A model generated the notes under the pieces. It was given only the letters and a program-made list of their open reading frames with translations, did no database searches and had not been told where the DNA came from. A DNA stretch of 64,000 nucleotides from Candidatus Poseidoniaceae archaeon (GTDB lineage: Archaea > Thermoplasmatota > Poseidoniia > Poseidoniales > Poseidoniaceae): contig JADHSC010000002.1 of NCBI GenBank assembly GCA_016777125.1, positions 80,980 through 144,979 of the forward strand. Direction: 5' to 3'. Position numbers and translations under genes: made by a program. Positions 53,972 through 63,420 of the stretch are shown one piece after another (the stretch's first letter is position 1; each line of letters begins with the position of its first letter).

Positions 53972-54967
53972 ATGAGCCAACAATTTCCGCGAGTTCTTAT
54001 CACAGGTTGCACTGGATTTCTTGGCCGTCAAGTAACAAATGAGTTCCTTTCAAGAGGATACTTTGTTCGAGGGACTACTCGATCCCAAGCAGAAACATTT
54101 GAATCAATTAAGAGTGATTTCGATGCCGGTGATCGTTTTGAGGTATGCACTACCGACCTTCTTTCAGATGCTGGATGGGAAGATGCAATGGAAGGAATTG
54201 ATGCGGTAATTCATACAGCATCCCCATTTTCTGCTCAAGAACCTAAGGATGAACAAGTCCTCATTCGACCAGCAAGAGAGGGAACAGTTCGAGTTCTAAC
54301 CCATGCATACAATGCAGGCATACGTAAATTTGTGATTACGTCATCAACTGCGGCTATTTCTGGAGCGACACCGACAAAGAAAGATCAGACTTATTCGCAT
54401 GAAAACTGGACAGACCTTGAGCAAGATGTATCTGCGTATACCAAGAGCAAAACTCTTGCAGAAAAGGCTGCATGGAAATTTATAGAAGAGAAACGAGATG
54501 CCCAGTTAACCACTGTAAATCCAAACGTTATCTTTGGTCCCTTGCATAGTGGTTCTTCCGGAACCTCGTTGAGAATTATAGAATCGATCATCAGCAGTTC
54601 ATACCCTGGTTTCCCAAAGATCAGTTTTGCACCTGTCGATGTCCGAGATGTTGCTTGGATGCATGCTGAAGCGTTAGAGAACGAACATCTTGTAGGTGAA
54701 CGATTAATGATGTCATCAACTCCGATTACAATGCCTCAAATTGCTCGTATTCTCAAAGCAAAAGGTTGGAAGATGACGACAAGAACATTGCCAAATATTG
54801 TGGTACGATTCATGTCCCTCTTCATCAAGGAGGCCAGATTGATTACGAGCGGCTTAGGTAAAACAAGCTATTACGATTGTTCAAACACAACGGAAAAAAC
54901 TGGATGGGTATCAAAATCTCACGAAGAGATGATTCTTTCAGCAGCGGAATCATTGAAAGGTCAATGA
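53972..54967 (+). CDS. NAD(P)-dependent epimerase/dihydroflavonol-reductase-like oxidoreductase
   Basis: Extended short-chain dehydrogenase, 331 residues from ATG 53972. The Rossmann motif is TGCTGFLG (near residue 11), and the catalytic Y-x-x-x-K lies in the AYTKSKTLAEKAA stretch (Y near 150). The frame is open back to 53675 but that part runs antisense to the MFS gene and is not used. Members act on sugar nucleotides, hydroxyflavonoids or sterol-like substrates; the DFR-like C-terminus with no sugar-specific motif leaves it open. It overlaps aIF5A by 7 bp tail to tail. Confidence 0.85.
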   Translation: MSQQFPRVLITGCTGFLGRQVTNEFLSRGYFVRGTTRSQAETFESIKSDFDAGDRFEVCTTDLLSDAGWEDAMEGIDAVIHTASPFSAQEPKDEQVLIRPAREGTVRVLTHAYNAGIRKFVITSSTAAISGATPTKKDQTYSHENWTDLEQDVSAYTKSKTLAEKAAWKFIEEKRDAQLTTVNPNVIFGPLHSGSSGTSLRIIESIISSSYPGFPKISFAPVDVRDVAWMHAEALENEHLVGERLMMSSTPITMPQIARILKAKGWKMTTRTLPNIVVRFMSLFIKEARLITSGLGKTSYYDCSNTTEKTGWVSKSHEEMILSAAESLKGQ

Positions 54968-55350
54968 TCTCGAATGATGATGTAGCGACCAAGGGCTTCT
55001 TGCCACATAATCTCTTTACCAGCTTCAATGTTCATTCCTTCACCAGGAAGTGGAAGAATCATCATTGAGTGGTCTCGCATGTTCATTGCATGAACTTCTC
55101 CATTATCGATATGGGTCACCATAGCAGTTCCCTTTTCGATCATTGGAACGTTGATGGAATCAGTAACAGTCCCAACGTGTGAAATTTTCTTACCTGTGAA
55201 AATACTTTCAAGAGAGAGACGTGCTTTTGCTGAACCGTGCTTTCCTGGCTTAGATTTAGAAATACTCAAAATCTTGTAAGCTTCTTCATCAACGACACAA
55301 AAACGTCCGACTTTTAGGGTTCGGATTTCTACTCTATCAGTTCCTGGCAT
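54961..55350 (-). CDS. eif5a: Translation initiation factor IF-5A (hypusine-containing)
   Basis: Promotes elongation and peptide-bond formation at difficult sequences. The conserved loop KSKPGKHGSAK places the hypusine lysine at Lys37. The C-terminal OB domain has VPMIEKG and the usual tail. 129 residues, normal length. A deoxyhypusine synthase is not in the window. It lies between two convergent or co-directional genes and starts at ATG 55350. Confidence 0.95.
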   Translation of the reverse strand: MPGTDRVEIRTLKVGRFCVVDEEAYKILSISKSKPGKHGSAKARLSLESIFTGKKISHVGTVTDSINVPMIEKGTAMVTHIDNGEVHAMNMRDHSMMILPLPGEGMNIEAGKEIMWQEALGRYIIIRDH

Positions 55351-55404
55351 AAATAATCCGCATAGGTGGTGGCTTAAGACAGTTGGGTTTTCGATTGTTG
55401 AATA

Positions 55405-56151
55405 TCAGAGTTCTCTGACATCAAATCGCTGTCCAGATTGTTCAATAGAATGAGTTGTAATCAATGGGAGCAATTTCTTTGCGACATCCTTTGGGTCACT
55501 TAATTCCCCATCTTCATAGTAACCAACAAATGAAGAGAGGGAAGGAAAGTCCTCAGAATTCGTAGAACGAATCTCCTTTTGCATATCTGTATCGACAATA
55601 CCAGGAGCGATTGATATTGCAGTAATTCCGTCTCTTTTTCCCTCTTGCGCCAAACATCTTGCCCACATATCTTGGCCTGCTTTAGCAACACAATAGGATG
55701 ACCATGATTCCAATGGGCGCAAGGAAGCGCCACTTGAAATCGTAGTTACTCGACAATGATCTGAAGACTGCATCAATGAGTAAATCCCTTTTGTGAGCCG
55801 TTGCACTCCAATGAGATTCACTTGAATATTTTCAGCCCAAGCATCACTTGGGGATTTGCTCATTGGCATTATTGGTGTGATCATACCTGCATTATGGATA
55901 ATTCCATCGATTTCCTTGAAGTCATTGTTGAGCGAAATTATGGCTTTGTCAATTGATTCATTATCAGCCAAGTCACAAACAATAGAGGAAGATGAAGTTG
56001 ATATTGACCGCACCATCTCTCTGGATTTTTCCAACGATGGTGTATCACGTGCCAGTAAGATTACCTTCACGCCTGAAGTGGCCAAAGCGAGGGATAATTC
56101 CAAACCAATACCTTTCGAAGCACCAGTAACAAGGTACGTTTTTTGTTCCAT
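55405..56151 (-). CDS. Short-chain dehydrogenase/reductase
   Basis: 248 residues from ATG 56151. TGASKGIG at the N-terminus binds NAD(P), HNAG follows, and the catalytic Ser...Tyr-x-x-x-Lys set is visible as SSG and SSYCVAKAG. The frame extends to 56202 without family support. Substrate unknown. The gene is divergent from the photolyase fusion by 87 bp. Confidence 0.85.
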   Translation of the reverse strand: MEQKTYLVTGASKGIGLELSLALATSGVKVILLARDTPSLEKSREMVRSISTSSSSIVCDLADNESIDKAIISLNNDFKEIDGIIHNAGMITPIMPMSKSPSDAWAENIQVNLIGVQRLTKGIYSLMQSSDHCRVTTISSGASLRPLESWSSYCVAKAGQDMWARCLAQEGKRDGITAISIAPGIVDTDMQKEIRSTNSEDFPSLSSFVGYYEDGELSDPKDVAKKLLPLITTHSIEQSGQRFDVREL

Positions 56152-56238
56152 AGATGTTCCTGCGGATGAAAGTATTGATACTTTTCCGAAATCAGAATTC
56201 AAACAGGAGTATAAGAATCAAGAAAAGAACAAAACTTC

Positions 56239-58548
56239 GTGTTCGGCCTGCCAGAGTATCTCTCCGAACGCTGTAAAGAAGCAACTACTCATTCATCCAT
56301 CGGAGAATCGGGCCCTGTTATCGTCTGGCTAAAGTCCTCATTTAGGACAGAAGAAAACCCTGCAATCGATGCAGGGCGTATTCTTGCTAACAAACACAAC
56401 CTTCCTCTATTCATCTATCATGGAATAGACGAACGTTACCCTCATGCATCTCTTCGACATCACAATATGCTTCTCGATGCTTCTGTCGATATGCATCATG
56501 GATGTACAAAAATAGGAGTAGACTACTTCTTACATGTGGCAAGAGAAGGAAATCGTCAATCTGTAATGAACGAATTATCCAAACAAGCAAGCCTCATTAT
56601 AACAGACCTTTTCCCCCTACCTCCGTGGAAAAATTGGGTAAAACATGTTGCTGAAAAAGCAACGTGTCCAGTTATCGAAATCGATTGCCATTGCGTTGTT
56701 CCAATGCCTGTGTTTGGTAAATCTGTTGATCGCCCATTCAAGTATAGGGATGCTACAAAGCGACTCCGCAAAGCGAGAATCAATAACATATGGCCCAAAC
56801 TTGAGATTAAAAATATATCATGGACGGGCAGTCTTCCATTTACTCCCGTTGACATCGATACTGAAATTAAACCTATGAAGAAACGATTCAGCCTACTAAA
56901 GAAATGCGACATAGATGCTACAGTACTACCTGTTTGGAATGAGAAAGGTGGCCAATATGCTGCTTTAAGCAGATGGGATGAATTCAAACAATCTGGCCTC
57001 TCAGGTTATGCTCGAAGAAGGAACAAATCAGAAGACCCCAATGGTGTATCTCGATTGTCAGCAGCCATTCATTATGGCATGATCTCTGTAATGAAAATCG
57101 CAAGAGAAACAGCTTCCTTTGGCACAAAATCAGCTGATAAGTTTCTTGATGAACTCTTAATCTTTAGAGAACATGCTTGGCATCATTGTTATTCATGTAC
57201 AGATCCTTACGGCTCGCACAATCTCCCTCAATGGGCGAGAGAGTCTTGGAGAGATACTGAAAGCGATGCACGTAGCATTGTGCTGAATAAGGAGCAATTC
57301 GAATTCAGTCAAAGCCCAAGTTCCCTCTGGAATCTATGCCAAACCTCATTGTATCGTCATGGTGAGCTGCATAACAATCTCAGAATGACTTGGGGTAAAG
57401 CAACACCACTCTGGACCAAGAGTTTGGAGGAATCAATAGTTATGGGTCAACATCTCAATGATAAATTTGCACTGGATGGACGAGACCCGTCATCAATTGC
57501 AGGCGTTCAATGGTGCCATGGGCTCTTTGACAGAGCGTTCTATCCACCATTACCAGTGATGGGTGTTGTTCGTAAAAGGGATATTGGAACTCATAAATCA
57601 AGGCTCGATTTAGTAAAATACGAACAGCATGTATTACGTAAACCTAGTGAGCAATCCCATCCATTCATCATCATAGGGGCAGGCTACTCTGGAGCATATT
57701 CTGCTTACCTACTGAAATCCTATGGATACGATGTTCTTGTTCTCGACAAAGGAACAATCCCTGGAGGGAGGTCCTCAACCAAGACACGTCCGGAAGGAAT
57801 TTACAATCATGGTAATGGAGAGATTTGGAATCCAAATCCTTCAGAATGTACAATCCCACATAACGCAGATCAGCAAATACATCAGTGGCTAGAAGGCATA
57901 GAAGTTCAATGCGAAACCAAAGTTACTCGAATTATCCACCAAGATGAATGCGTCCATGTTGAGGATGAAAAGGGTAATGTTTGGAAATCTGATGCATTGA
58001 TTCTGACGTGTCCAATTCCTCAGTGTTACGAACTTATTTCGAGCAATTTGCCTGATGAATGGGCAAGTCACCCTTATGACTCATCATGGACACTGATTTT
58101 GACCCATACAAATCCTGCACCTCGTTCATTAATATTCTTAGAGCATGATTCTATAGAAAAAATACGACGAGGTTTCAACGATGAGTACTCAAACCATATC
58201 ATCCTACAGATGACCACTTTATGGTCAGATAAGTATCTTGAAGAATCTCGTGAAGAAATCATAGCACGGGTCCTAAAAGAGGCTCAAGCAGAATTGAATT
58301 CTGAATCACTTGAATGGATTTCGACTGCGAACATCCATGCGCATCGTTGGAGGTTTGCACGTCCCAAGAGATCTCCAACACCTGTTGAAATTGAACGAAT
58401 CTCATTCGCGGGTGATGCTTGGAGTGAACCGATTGGAACGATTGAAGGGGCAGTGAATTCAGCGAAATGGGCAGTTGCAGAACTCTTGTGGAATTTAAAT
58501 TCAAACTCCAAAGTTAAGTCAGTTGGATATCAGACGAAGTTATTCTGA
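56239..58548 (+). CDS. Photolyase/cryptochrome fused to a renalase-like FAD oxidoreductase
   Basis: 769 residues. The N-terminal part (about 25-460) is a cryptochrome/photolyase, closest in style to class II: VIVWLKSSFR, then SRLSAAIHYG, FREHAWHH, SLYRHGELHNNLRMTWGK and LDGRDPSS at 412-419, an FAD-binding signature. From residue 475 a second Rossmann-type FAD/NAD(P)-binding domain begins (GAGYSG at 480-485) with the sequence VLDKGTIPGGRSSTK and a C-terminal ISFAGDAW, as in amine-oxidase or renalase-like enzymes. The frame is unbroken. The start GTG 56239 is provisional. The combination suggests light-driven repair or redox with an associated flavoprotein partner. Confidence 0.85.
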   Translation: MFGLPEYLSERCKEATTHSSIGESGPVIVWLKSSFRTEENPAIDAGRILANKHNLPLFIYHGIDERYPHASLRHHNMLLDASVDMHHGCTKIGVDYFLHVAREGNRQSVMNELSKQASLIITDLFPLPPWKNWVKHVAEKATCPVIEIDCHCVVPMPVFGKSVDRPFKYRDATKRLRKARINNIWPKLEIKNISWTGSLPFTPVDIDTEIKPMKKRFSLLKKCDIDATVLPVWNEKGGQYAALSRWDEFKQSGLSGYARRRNKSEDPNGVSRLSAAIHYGMISVMKIARETASFGTKSADKFLDELLIFREHAWHHCYSCTDPYGSHNLPQWARESWRDTESDARSIVLNKEQFEFSQSPSSLWNLCQTSLYRHGELHNNLRMTWGKATPLWTKSLEESIVMGQHLNDKFALDGRDPSSIAGVQWCHGLFDRAFYPPLPVMGVVRKRDIGTHKSRLDLVKYEQHVLRKPSEQSHPFIIIGAGYSGAYSAYLLKSYGYDVLVLDKGTIPGGRSSTKTRPEGIYNHGNGEIWNPNPSECTIPHNADQQIHQWLEGIEVQCETKVTRIIHQDECVHVEDEKGNVWKSDALILTCPIPQCYELISSNLPDEWASHPYDSSWTLILTHTNPAPRSLIFLEHDSIEKIRRGFNDEYSNHIILQMTTLWSDKYLEESREEIIARVLKEAQAELNSESLEWISTANIHAHRWRFARPKRSPTPVEIERISFAGDAWSEPIGTIEGAVNSAKWAVAELLWNLNSNSKVKSVGYQTKLF

Positions 58549-58557
58549 CTTATCGAA

Positions 58558-60000
58558 TCAAAGCGTAGCCATTCCACCAGCAGGCATGGCATCCATCATT
58601 GAGATGGTGTCTCCTCGAAGACTTGGACCCAGATTGATTGTACCAAAGATACCAATATCTGCTAAATTATGGGAGAATGCGAACCATGTCCGCCCATATT
58701 GATCAACTCGAATATCAAGGAAATCACCTAATCCACCACATCGATTGTATCCACAATCAGTTTCTTGATCGATTGGATCTCCCACCTTATTGAGTTGAAC
58801 CGTTGTGAACAGAGGAGTTTCATTGAATGCATCTGTTGCATATGTGAGATATCCATTCCATGTCTCTTCATCGCCTTCAGTTTCACCGACATAGCCGAAT
58901 GCAACTGTGCCAGGATCTCCTGCAACAACAACAGGGAAACCAGTTCCTGAGAGATTAATAGGAGGAGCGATCATTGTTGCATTGGACCATGTGTCGCCTT
59001 GATCGATGGAATAGGACCAGTATGGCATGTTATCAAGACCCATCCACATTGCGTGTACGTTCCCTTCGCTATCAACTTCGACTTGAGCTTCTTCTGCGTT
59101 CCATGTGTCAGCAGTTCCTGTTACGGATGTTGGCAACACATGTTCAGTCCAGGAGATGCCTGCATTCGTTGTTCTAAAGATAGAATATCCATCACCAGTA
59201 CAACCTTTGTTTCCTCGATAGAAGTTCCCATCAATGCTTCCGACCAGATGTGCACTAAGACCGCCAGAAGAGCATGTTACGGGAGCTCCAGAGGTTTCTG
59301 GGCCCCATGTCGCTCCACCATCTTGACTCGAGGAACAAAGAGGATGAGGGGCGTTTCCATTGATACAGAACATCCATGTTGTTTCGTACAATGCTGCTGG
59401 CATGTTGCTGCTTGCAATTGTTTGGTGATCCTGAACTGAGTAGAATTGTGTAGCAACACTTGGCCCTTGCCAGCTTGCACCTTCATCATCAGACCATTCA
59501 ACGGTCATACCGAGTAATGCATGCATATCGAATTTCATGATTCTACTTGTCCAAGGATCAACATAGATGTAGGGGTCATTTGAATTTGCAATAGGGAGAA
59601 ATGGATCATAGATGTTTTCACAACTATAGTCCAAGACATCTACCATTCCGATGAGATCACATGAAATGATGGCTGTTGAACCTGCTGGACCATTACCATA
59701 TGAACTCATGACCATCATGTCTGTTTGAGTGATACCCATGGTTGGTTCGAATGTGGACATACCAATGCCGTAGTAGGTTCCTTCAGCTGGATATGGGAGG
59801 TTTCTGCCTTCAAGAGCAACGCTATCATTGCCCCATGCATCAACTGCACCAGCATAGTGATACCATGTCAACTCATTCTTCTCAAAGTTCCACACAGATT
59901 CTACAGTTTCCACAGTGGTTTCAGCATCTTCTGCGAAACATCCAGCAAGTGGTGTTGACAAAAACACAAACACCAGGAGTACCGCGAGAGGCTGCTTCAT
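58558..60000 (-). CDS. Lipoprotein with BNR/Asp-box repeats (sialidase-like beta-propeller)
   Basis: 480 residues. The signal peptide ends in a lipobox, LAGC (Cys21), so the protein is lipid-anchored at the surface. Four Asp-box-like motifs occur: SDDEGASW, SQDGGATW, TTNAGISW and SIDQGDTW, the hallmark of BNR repeats and sialidase-type propellers. Catalytic arginines of true sialidases are not obvious, so it may bind rather than cleave. It ends 9 bp from the photolyase fusion stop and has a 150-bp spacer upstream. Confidence 0.78.
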   Translation of the reverse strand: MKQPLAVLLVFVFLSTPLAGCFAEDAETTVETVESVWNFEKNELTWYHYAGAVDAWGNDSVALEGRNLPYPAEGTYYGIGMSTFEPTMGITQTDMMVMSSYGNGPAGSTAIISCDLIGMVDVLDYSCENIYDPFLPIANSNDPYIYVDPWTSRIMKFDMHALLGMTVEWSDDEGASWQGPSVATQFYSVQDHQTIASSNMPAALYETTWMFCINGNAPHPLCSSSQDGGATWGPETSGAPVTCSSGGLSAHLVGSIDGNFYRGNKGCTGDGYSIFRTTNAGISWTEHVLPTSVTGTADTWNAEEAQVEVDSEGNVHAMWMGLDNMPYWSYSIDQGDTWSNATMIAPPINLSGTGFPVVVAGDPGTVAFGYVGETEGDEETWNGYLTYATDAFNETPLFTTVQLNKVGDPIDQETDCGYNRCGGLGDFLDIRVDQYGRTWFAFSHNLADIGIFGTINLGPSLRGDTISMMDAMPAGGMATL

Positions 60001-60150
60001 GATTTGATGCTAGGTCAGGTTTCAATTAAGGATTCGCTCGACCTAAGTCTCACACACCGATATCATAAAATGAGGTATTAATCATATCATACCAAGGGTT
60101 TTGACCAATTCCAGTCAGTCGATTCAATCAATCGTGTTCAAAATAAAGAG

Positions 60151-61161
60151 TTATTCCCGACGAGGAATGGAATCGGACTTAGGATACACATCCCATGGTT
60201 TTGTCCCACGCTTACGAAATGCGGACTTCCACATTGATTTTACAATAAGCAAAGCGAATTTGAAGGTCCTTTTGATACTCTGAAACGGATGCAAGAGGTA
60301 CCAAAGAGGATTCCTCCATTCCCTGAGTGGGTACCGTAATTGACGAATAATTCCATCTGGAATCTCTTCGTTCACTCCATACACCATAGGGCGCCGATCT
60401 TTTGGCATGAAATACGTACCAAACAGTTGATCCCAAATGGGTAAGAATGTGGAATAGTTTGTCCATATAGCATCTGGTTCATTGGTATGATGCCAGTGAT
60501 GAAATTCTGGTGTGATAATTAACCGATGGAGCCATCGAAGTTTCCATCGAACGTTGGCATGCAAAAACAGTCCCAAAACGAGTTGAGCTGCTGCAAGAGC
60601 ACCAGTTATTTCCAGACTAAATCCGGCTGTTATCAAGAACACAAAAGCAGGTGCTAGTATCGTTCCATCCAAAGGATGACCTCGAAATCCACTTGCCCAA
60701 TCAAGGTGCTCAGTTGAGTGGTGAATCGCATGAAACTTCCATAATACTGGGATCTCATGATAGAAACGATGTGTCCAATACACGAGTGAATCGAACAAGA
60801 TAAGGCCAATGATGGGCATGTATTGTTCAGGAATTTGTTCAACATATGGCTTGATTAAAAGACCAGGAATCCAAGCTAAACTAAGAATGGCAATACCAAC
60901 TGCAACAATTCCAGACAGAATAGCCAGAATGGGTGAAGCCAAAGCATAGCCAATATCGGTGTCAAGTTTCGGCCGTCGTATTTTTTGTCCTTTATGTCGA
61001 GGGAAGAGTTTCTCAAATGGAACAACAATGACGAAAAGAAAAATGACAATGAAAATTGCTTCTGTCGATAGGTACAAAGCGCCTGCGATCAAAAGAAGGG
61101 CGAGAAAACGAAAAAACATCGCCACAATACGACCTTTTGTCGTAATCTTCTCATCATCCAC
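60151..61161 (-). CDS. Fatty-acid hydroxylase/sterol desaturase-family membrane protein
   Basis: 336 residues with about five hydrophobic segments and the eight-histidine di-iron motifs: HRFYHE, HAIHHSTEH and HHWHH (in FHHWHHTNE). This family hydroxylates or desaturates lipids, sterols or carotenoids with oxygen. Start GTG 61161, supported by a TATA-like ATATAT about 20 bp upstream. The lipid substrate in an archaeon is not clear. It is divergent from the small zinc-ribbon gene by 87 bp. Confidence 0.85.
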   Translation of the reverse strand: MDDEKITTKGRIVAMFFRFLALLLIAGALYLSTEAIFIVIFLFVIVVPFEKLFPRHKGQKIRRPKLDTDIGYALASPILAILSGIVAVGIAILSLAWIPGLLIKPYVEQIPEQYMPIIGLILFDSLVYWTHRFYHEIPVLWKFHAIHHSTEHLDWASGFRGHPLDGTILAPAFVFLITAGFSLEITGALAAAQLVLGLFLHANVRWKLRWLHRLIITPEFHHWHHTNEPDAIWTNYSTFLPIWDQLFGTYFMPKDRRPMVYGVNEEIPDGIIRQLRYPLREWRNPLWYLLHPFQSIKRTFKFALLIVKSMWKSAFRKRGTKPWDVYPKSDSIPRRE

Positions 61162-61218
61162 ATCGGGACTTTAGCAATATATCGTTTAACGCTATCTCAG
61201 CATTGCATACATACAAGG

Positions 61219-61226
61219 AATATTAA
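61219..61226 (+). promoter_or_regulatory. TATA-like box for the small zinc-ribbon gene
   Basis: AATATTAA is centred about 27 nt upstream of the ATG at 61249, the spacing of a leaderless archaeal transcript. It supports the small downstream frame as a real gene. By eye only. Confidence 0.35.
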
Positions 61227-61248
61227 GCGCAAACTCTCAGCATCTATC

Positions 61249-61428
61249 ATGTCTTTCATAGCATGTCCCCAGTGCATGAGCATCAGAATTTATCCCTATA
61301 TGGGATTCATGACAGGGCAACAATACCAATGTCAAGATTGTGAAAACATTTCACCGATCATCCTCGAATTCGATACGGAAGAAGCATACAAGGCTGTTTT
61401 CCAAGCTCGGCTTGAAGAAGAAGAGTAA
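61249..61428 (+). CDS. 59-residue zinc-ribbon protein
   Basis: A short frame with CPQC at residues 6-9 and CQDC at 28-31, spaced as a four-cysteine zinc ribbon, followed by an acidic helical tail (EEAYKAVFQARLEEEE). It runs from ATG 61249 to TAA 61428, with a TATA-like box at the right distance. Similar tiny ribbon proteins are common in archaea but poorly characterised; RNA or protein binding is usual. No family name assigned. Confidence 0.65.
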   Translation: MSFIACPQCMSIRIYPYMGFMTGQQYQCQDCENISPIILEFDTEEAYKAVFQARLEEEE

Positions 61429-61493
61429 GGAAATCTACTTCTGTTGCCCCTTTTCATCCCGAATCTTGATATGTAAAGAGTCCAATTTTCTTA

Positions 61494-61910
61494 ATGGATG
61501 GGATGCATATGGATGAGCGCAAGCAAGACGCAATGAGTGAATCAATGTTGAGAGCATTGATTGAAGAACACGAAGAGGAGCAACAAATCAAGCGAGAAGT
61601 TCGTCGTGTTCAGAAAGCCAATTCAACATTCGAAACGCTTGCGAACAGAATCATCAATGATGCGCAAAACAGTCAATCTCATCGTTCGGTCGCAAACAGT
61701 TTACTAAAGGACATAGGTGTAGGAATTACACCGAAAGAGAATCAGCGAAATCCCCTCCGTCATGTAGGGCGACGAGCCAAGAAAATGCCAATTGGAACCC
61801 GAAAGATTCGACGGGTAAAGAGGCAATCAAAGGCTCCTTTACGAACAAGACACCGTCCCGCCATTGGTCAACAAACCACTCAAATGTCGCATCGAACCCT
61901 TCGACCGTGA
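61494..61910 (+). CDS. Basic protein of unknown function
   Basis: 138 residues with an acidic/helical N-terminal half (EEHEEEQQIKREVRRV) and a strongly basic C-terminal half rich in Arg and Lys, ending HRTLRP. The C-terminus could bind nucleic acid or the ribosome. Alternative starts at 61503 and 61509. No motif recognised. It precedes the acyl-CoA dehydrogenase, with its stop 49 bp before the listed start there. Confidence 0.5.
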   Translation: MDGMHMDERKQDAMSESMLRALIEEHEEEQQIKREVRRVQKANSTFETLANRIINDAQNSQSHRSVANSLLKDIGVGITPKENQRNPLRHVGRRAKKMPIGTRKIRRVKRQSKAPLRTRHRPAIGQQTTQMSHRTLRP

Positions 61911-61959
61911 TTAAACAATCATGAAAAAGGGAAACCACCGCCGTATGGTTGGTGAGTCC

Positions 61960-63156
61960 ATGGAAGATATCGCAAATCCAAGCGAAGAACATCAAATGCT
62001 TCGGGAAATGATTCGAGATTTCACTCACGTATTTGTCGAACCACAAGCACATGAATTTGACAAGAAAGAGCAATTTAATCTGGATTTATTTCGCCAACTC
62101 GGGGAACTAGGACTTCTTGGAATCACTGTTCCTGAAGAATACGGAGGATCTGGCCTTGACGCCGTTGCAGCAACTATTGCTCACGAAGAGTTATCCTATT
62201 CAGACCCGGGGTTTACACTTGCTTACTTAGCCCACTCCATGCTCTTTGTCAATAACTTAGCTCAAAACGGCTCTGAAGAGCAAAAGAAGCGAATTCTTCC
62301 AAAGGTATGCTCAGGGGAATGGATTGGAGCCATGGCTATGTCAGAACCAGATGCAGGTACTGATGTTCTTGGACTTTCGACAACAGCAAAGCAGAACGAT
62401 TCAGGTGATTGGATTCTAAACGGTCGAAAGATGTGGATTACAAACGGATGCATCGATGATCAAGGAACCCCTGCTGACATCGTCTGGGTCTATGCTCGAA
62501 CCGGACATGACGAAAAAGGACGTCCTCTCCTCTCAACCTTCCTGGTCGAAAATGGAATGGCAGGCTACAGTGTTGGTCAGAAAATCTTTGACAAAACAGG
62601 AATGCGTGCTTCAAACACTGCAGAACTTGTTTTCGATGATTGTATTGTTCCTGCTATGAACTTGGTTGGAGAACAAGGTAATTCATTGATTCACATGATG
62701 GGTAATCTTGAGATTGAACGACTCACACTGGCTGCAATGTCACTTGGTATTGCTCGTAGAAGCCTCCATGAAATGAATCGTTATGCTTCAGAACGAGAAG
62801 CATTTGGATCTCAAATCCGTTCATTTGGACAAATGCAACGACATATTGCAGAATCATGGGCAAAGTACAGAGCTATGCGTGCTTACATCTACGATACAGC
62901 CAATACGATTCAACTCGGTAAAGCCGGACAACGTCTTGATTCAGATGGCGTCAAACTATTCGCAACAACTGCTGCTAAGGAAATAGCCGATTCAGCAATT
63001 CAAGTTCTTGGTGGCTACGGATATGTTGGAGAATACCATGTCGAACGACTATGGAGAGATTCAAAACTTCTTGAAATCGGTGGAGGCACTCTAGAGTCCC
63101 ATCAAAAGAACATTACAAGAGATCTCGGAAAGAACCCAGAAGCCATCAATCGATGA
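61960..63156 (+). CDS. Acyl-CoA dehydrogenase, isovaleryl-CoA-dehydrogenase-like
   Basis: FAD enzyme oxidising acyl-CoA at the alpha-beta bond. MSEPDAGTD (flavin region) and WITNGC are typical. The catalytic base of the straight-chain enzymes (Y-E-G-T) reads IGGGT near the end, so it is not in that position; instead Glu253 in IERLTL sits where isovaleryl-CoA dehydrogenase keeps its base. I start at ATG 61960 because GGTGAG lies just upstream; the frame continues to 61921. 398 residues. Substrates may be branched-chain acyl-CoA from leucine; this is inferred from the base position. Confidence 0.88.
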   Translation: MEDIANPSEEHQMLREMIRDFTHVFVEPQAHEFDKKEQFNLDLFRQLGELGLLGITVPEEYGGSGLDAVAATIAHEELSYSDPGFTLAYLAHSMLFVNNLAQNGSEEQKKRILPKVCSGEWIGAMAMSEPDAGTDVLGLSTTAKQNDSGDWILNGRKMWITNGCIDDQGTPADIVWVYARTGHDEKGRPLLSTFLVENGMAGYSVGQKIFDKTGMRASNTAELVFDDCIVPAMNLVGEQGNSLIHMMGNLEIERLTLAAMSLGIARRSLHEMNRYASEREAFGSQIRSFGQMQRHIAESWAKYRAMRAYIYDTANTIQLGKAGQRLDSDGVKLFATTAAKEIADSAIQVLGGYGYVGEYHVERLWRDSKLLEIGGGTLESHQKNITRDLGKNPEAINR

Positions 63157-63159
63157 GAC

Positions 63160-63378
63160 CTATTCCTCTTCGAGTATATTCCTCTCTGGCGAAGAAGGTA
63201 TATCGACAAATGTAATGTCTCCTACTACGATAGAAAATATGATGAAAGATGCAATCGGAACGGTGACAAGCCCCATCCAAGGGAAAATAAAGGTAAAACC
63301 GGTAATCATACCTAAACTAGCAGCAAATAATGGAATCGGAACAATTTTGTCATCATATTCTAAGATACTCATCTTCAT
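63160..63378 (-). CDS. Small two-span membrane protein
   Basis: 72 residues with two hydrophobic segments (about 15-32 and 35-54) and an acidic tail. No recognised family. It converges with the acyl-CoA dehydrogenase (3 bp apart) and lies 42 bp after the next minus-strand membrane gene. Confidence 0.5.
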   Translation of the reverse strand: MKMSILEYDDKIVPIPLFAASLGMITGFTFIFPWMGLVTVPIASFIIFSIVVGDITFVDIPSSPERNILEEE

Positions 63379-63420
63379 TATTTTTGGAGTAGAGTTCTTG
63401 GCCTTTCCTAGACCATTTTG

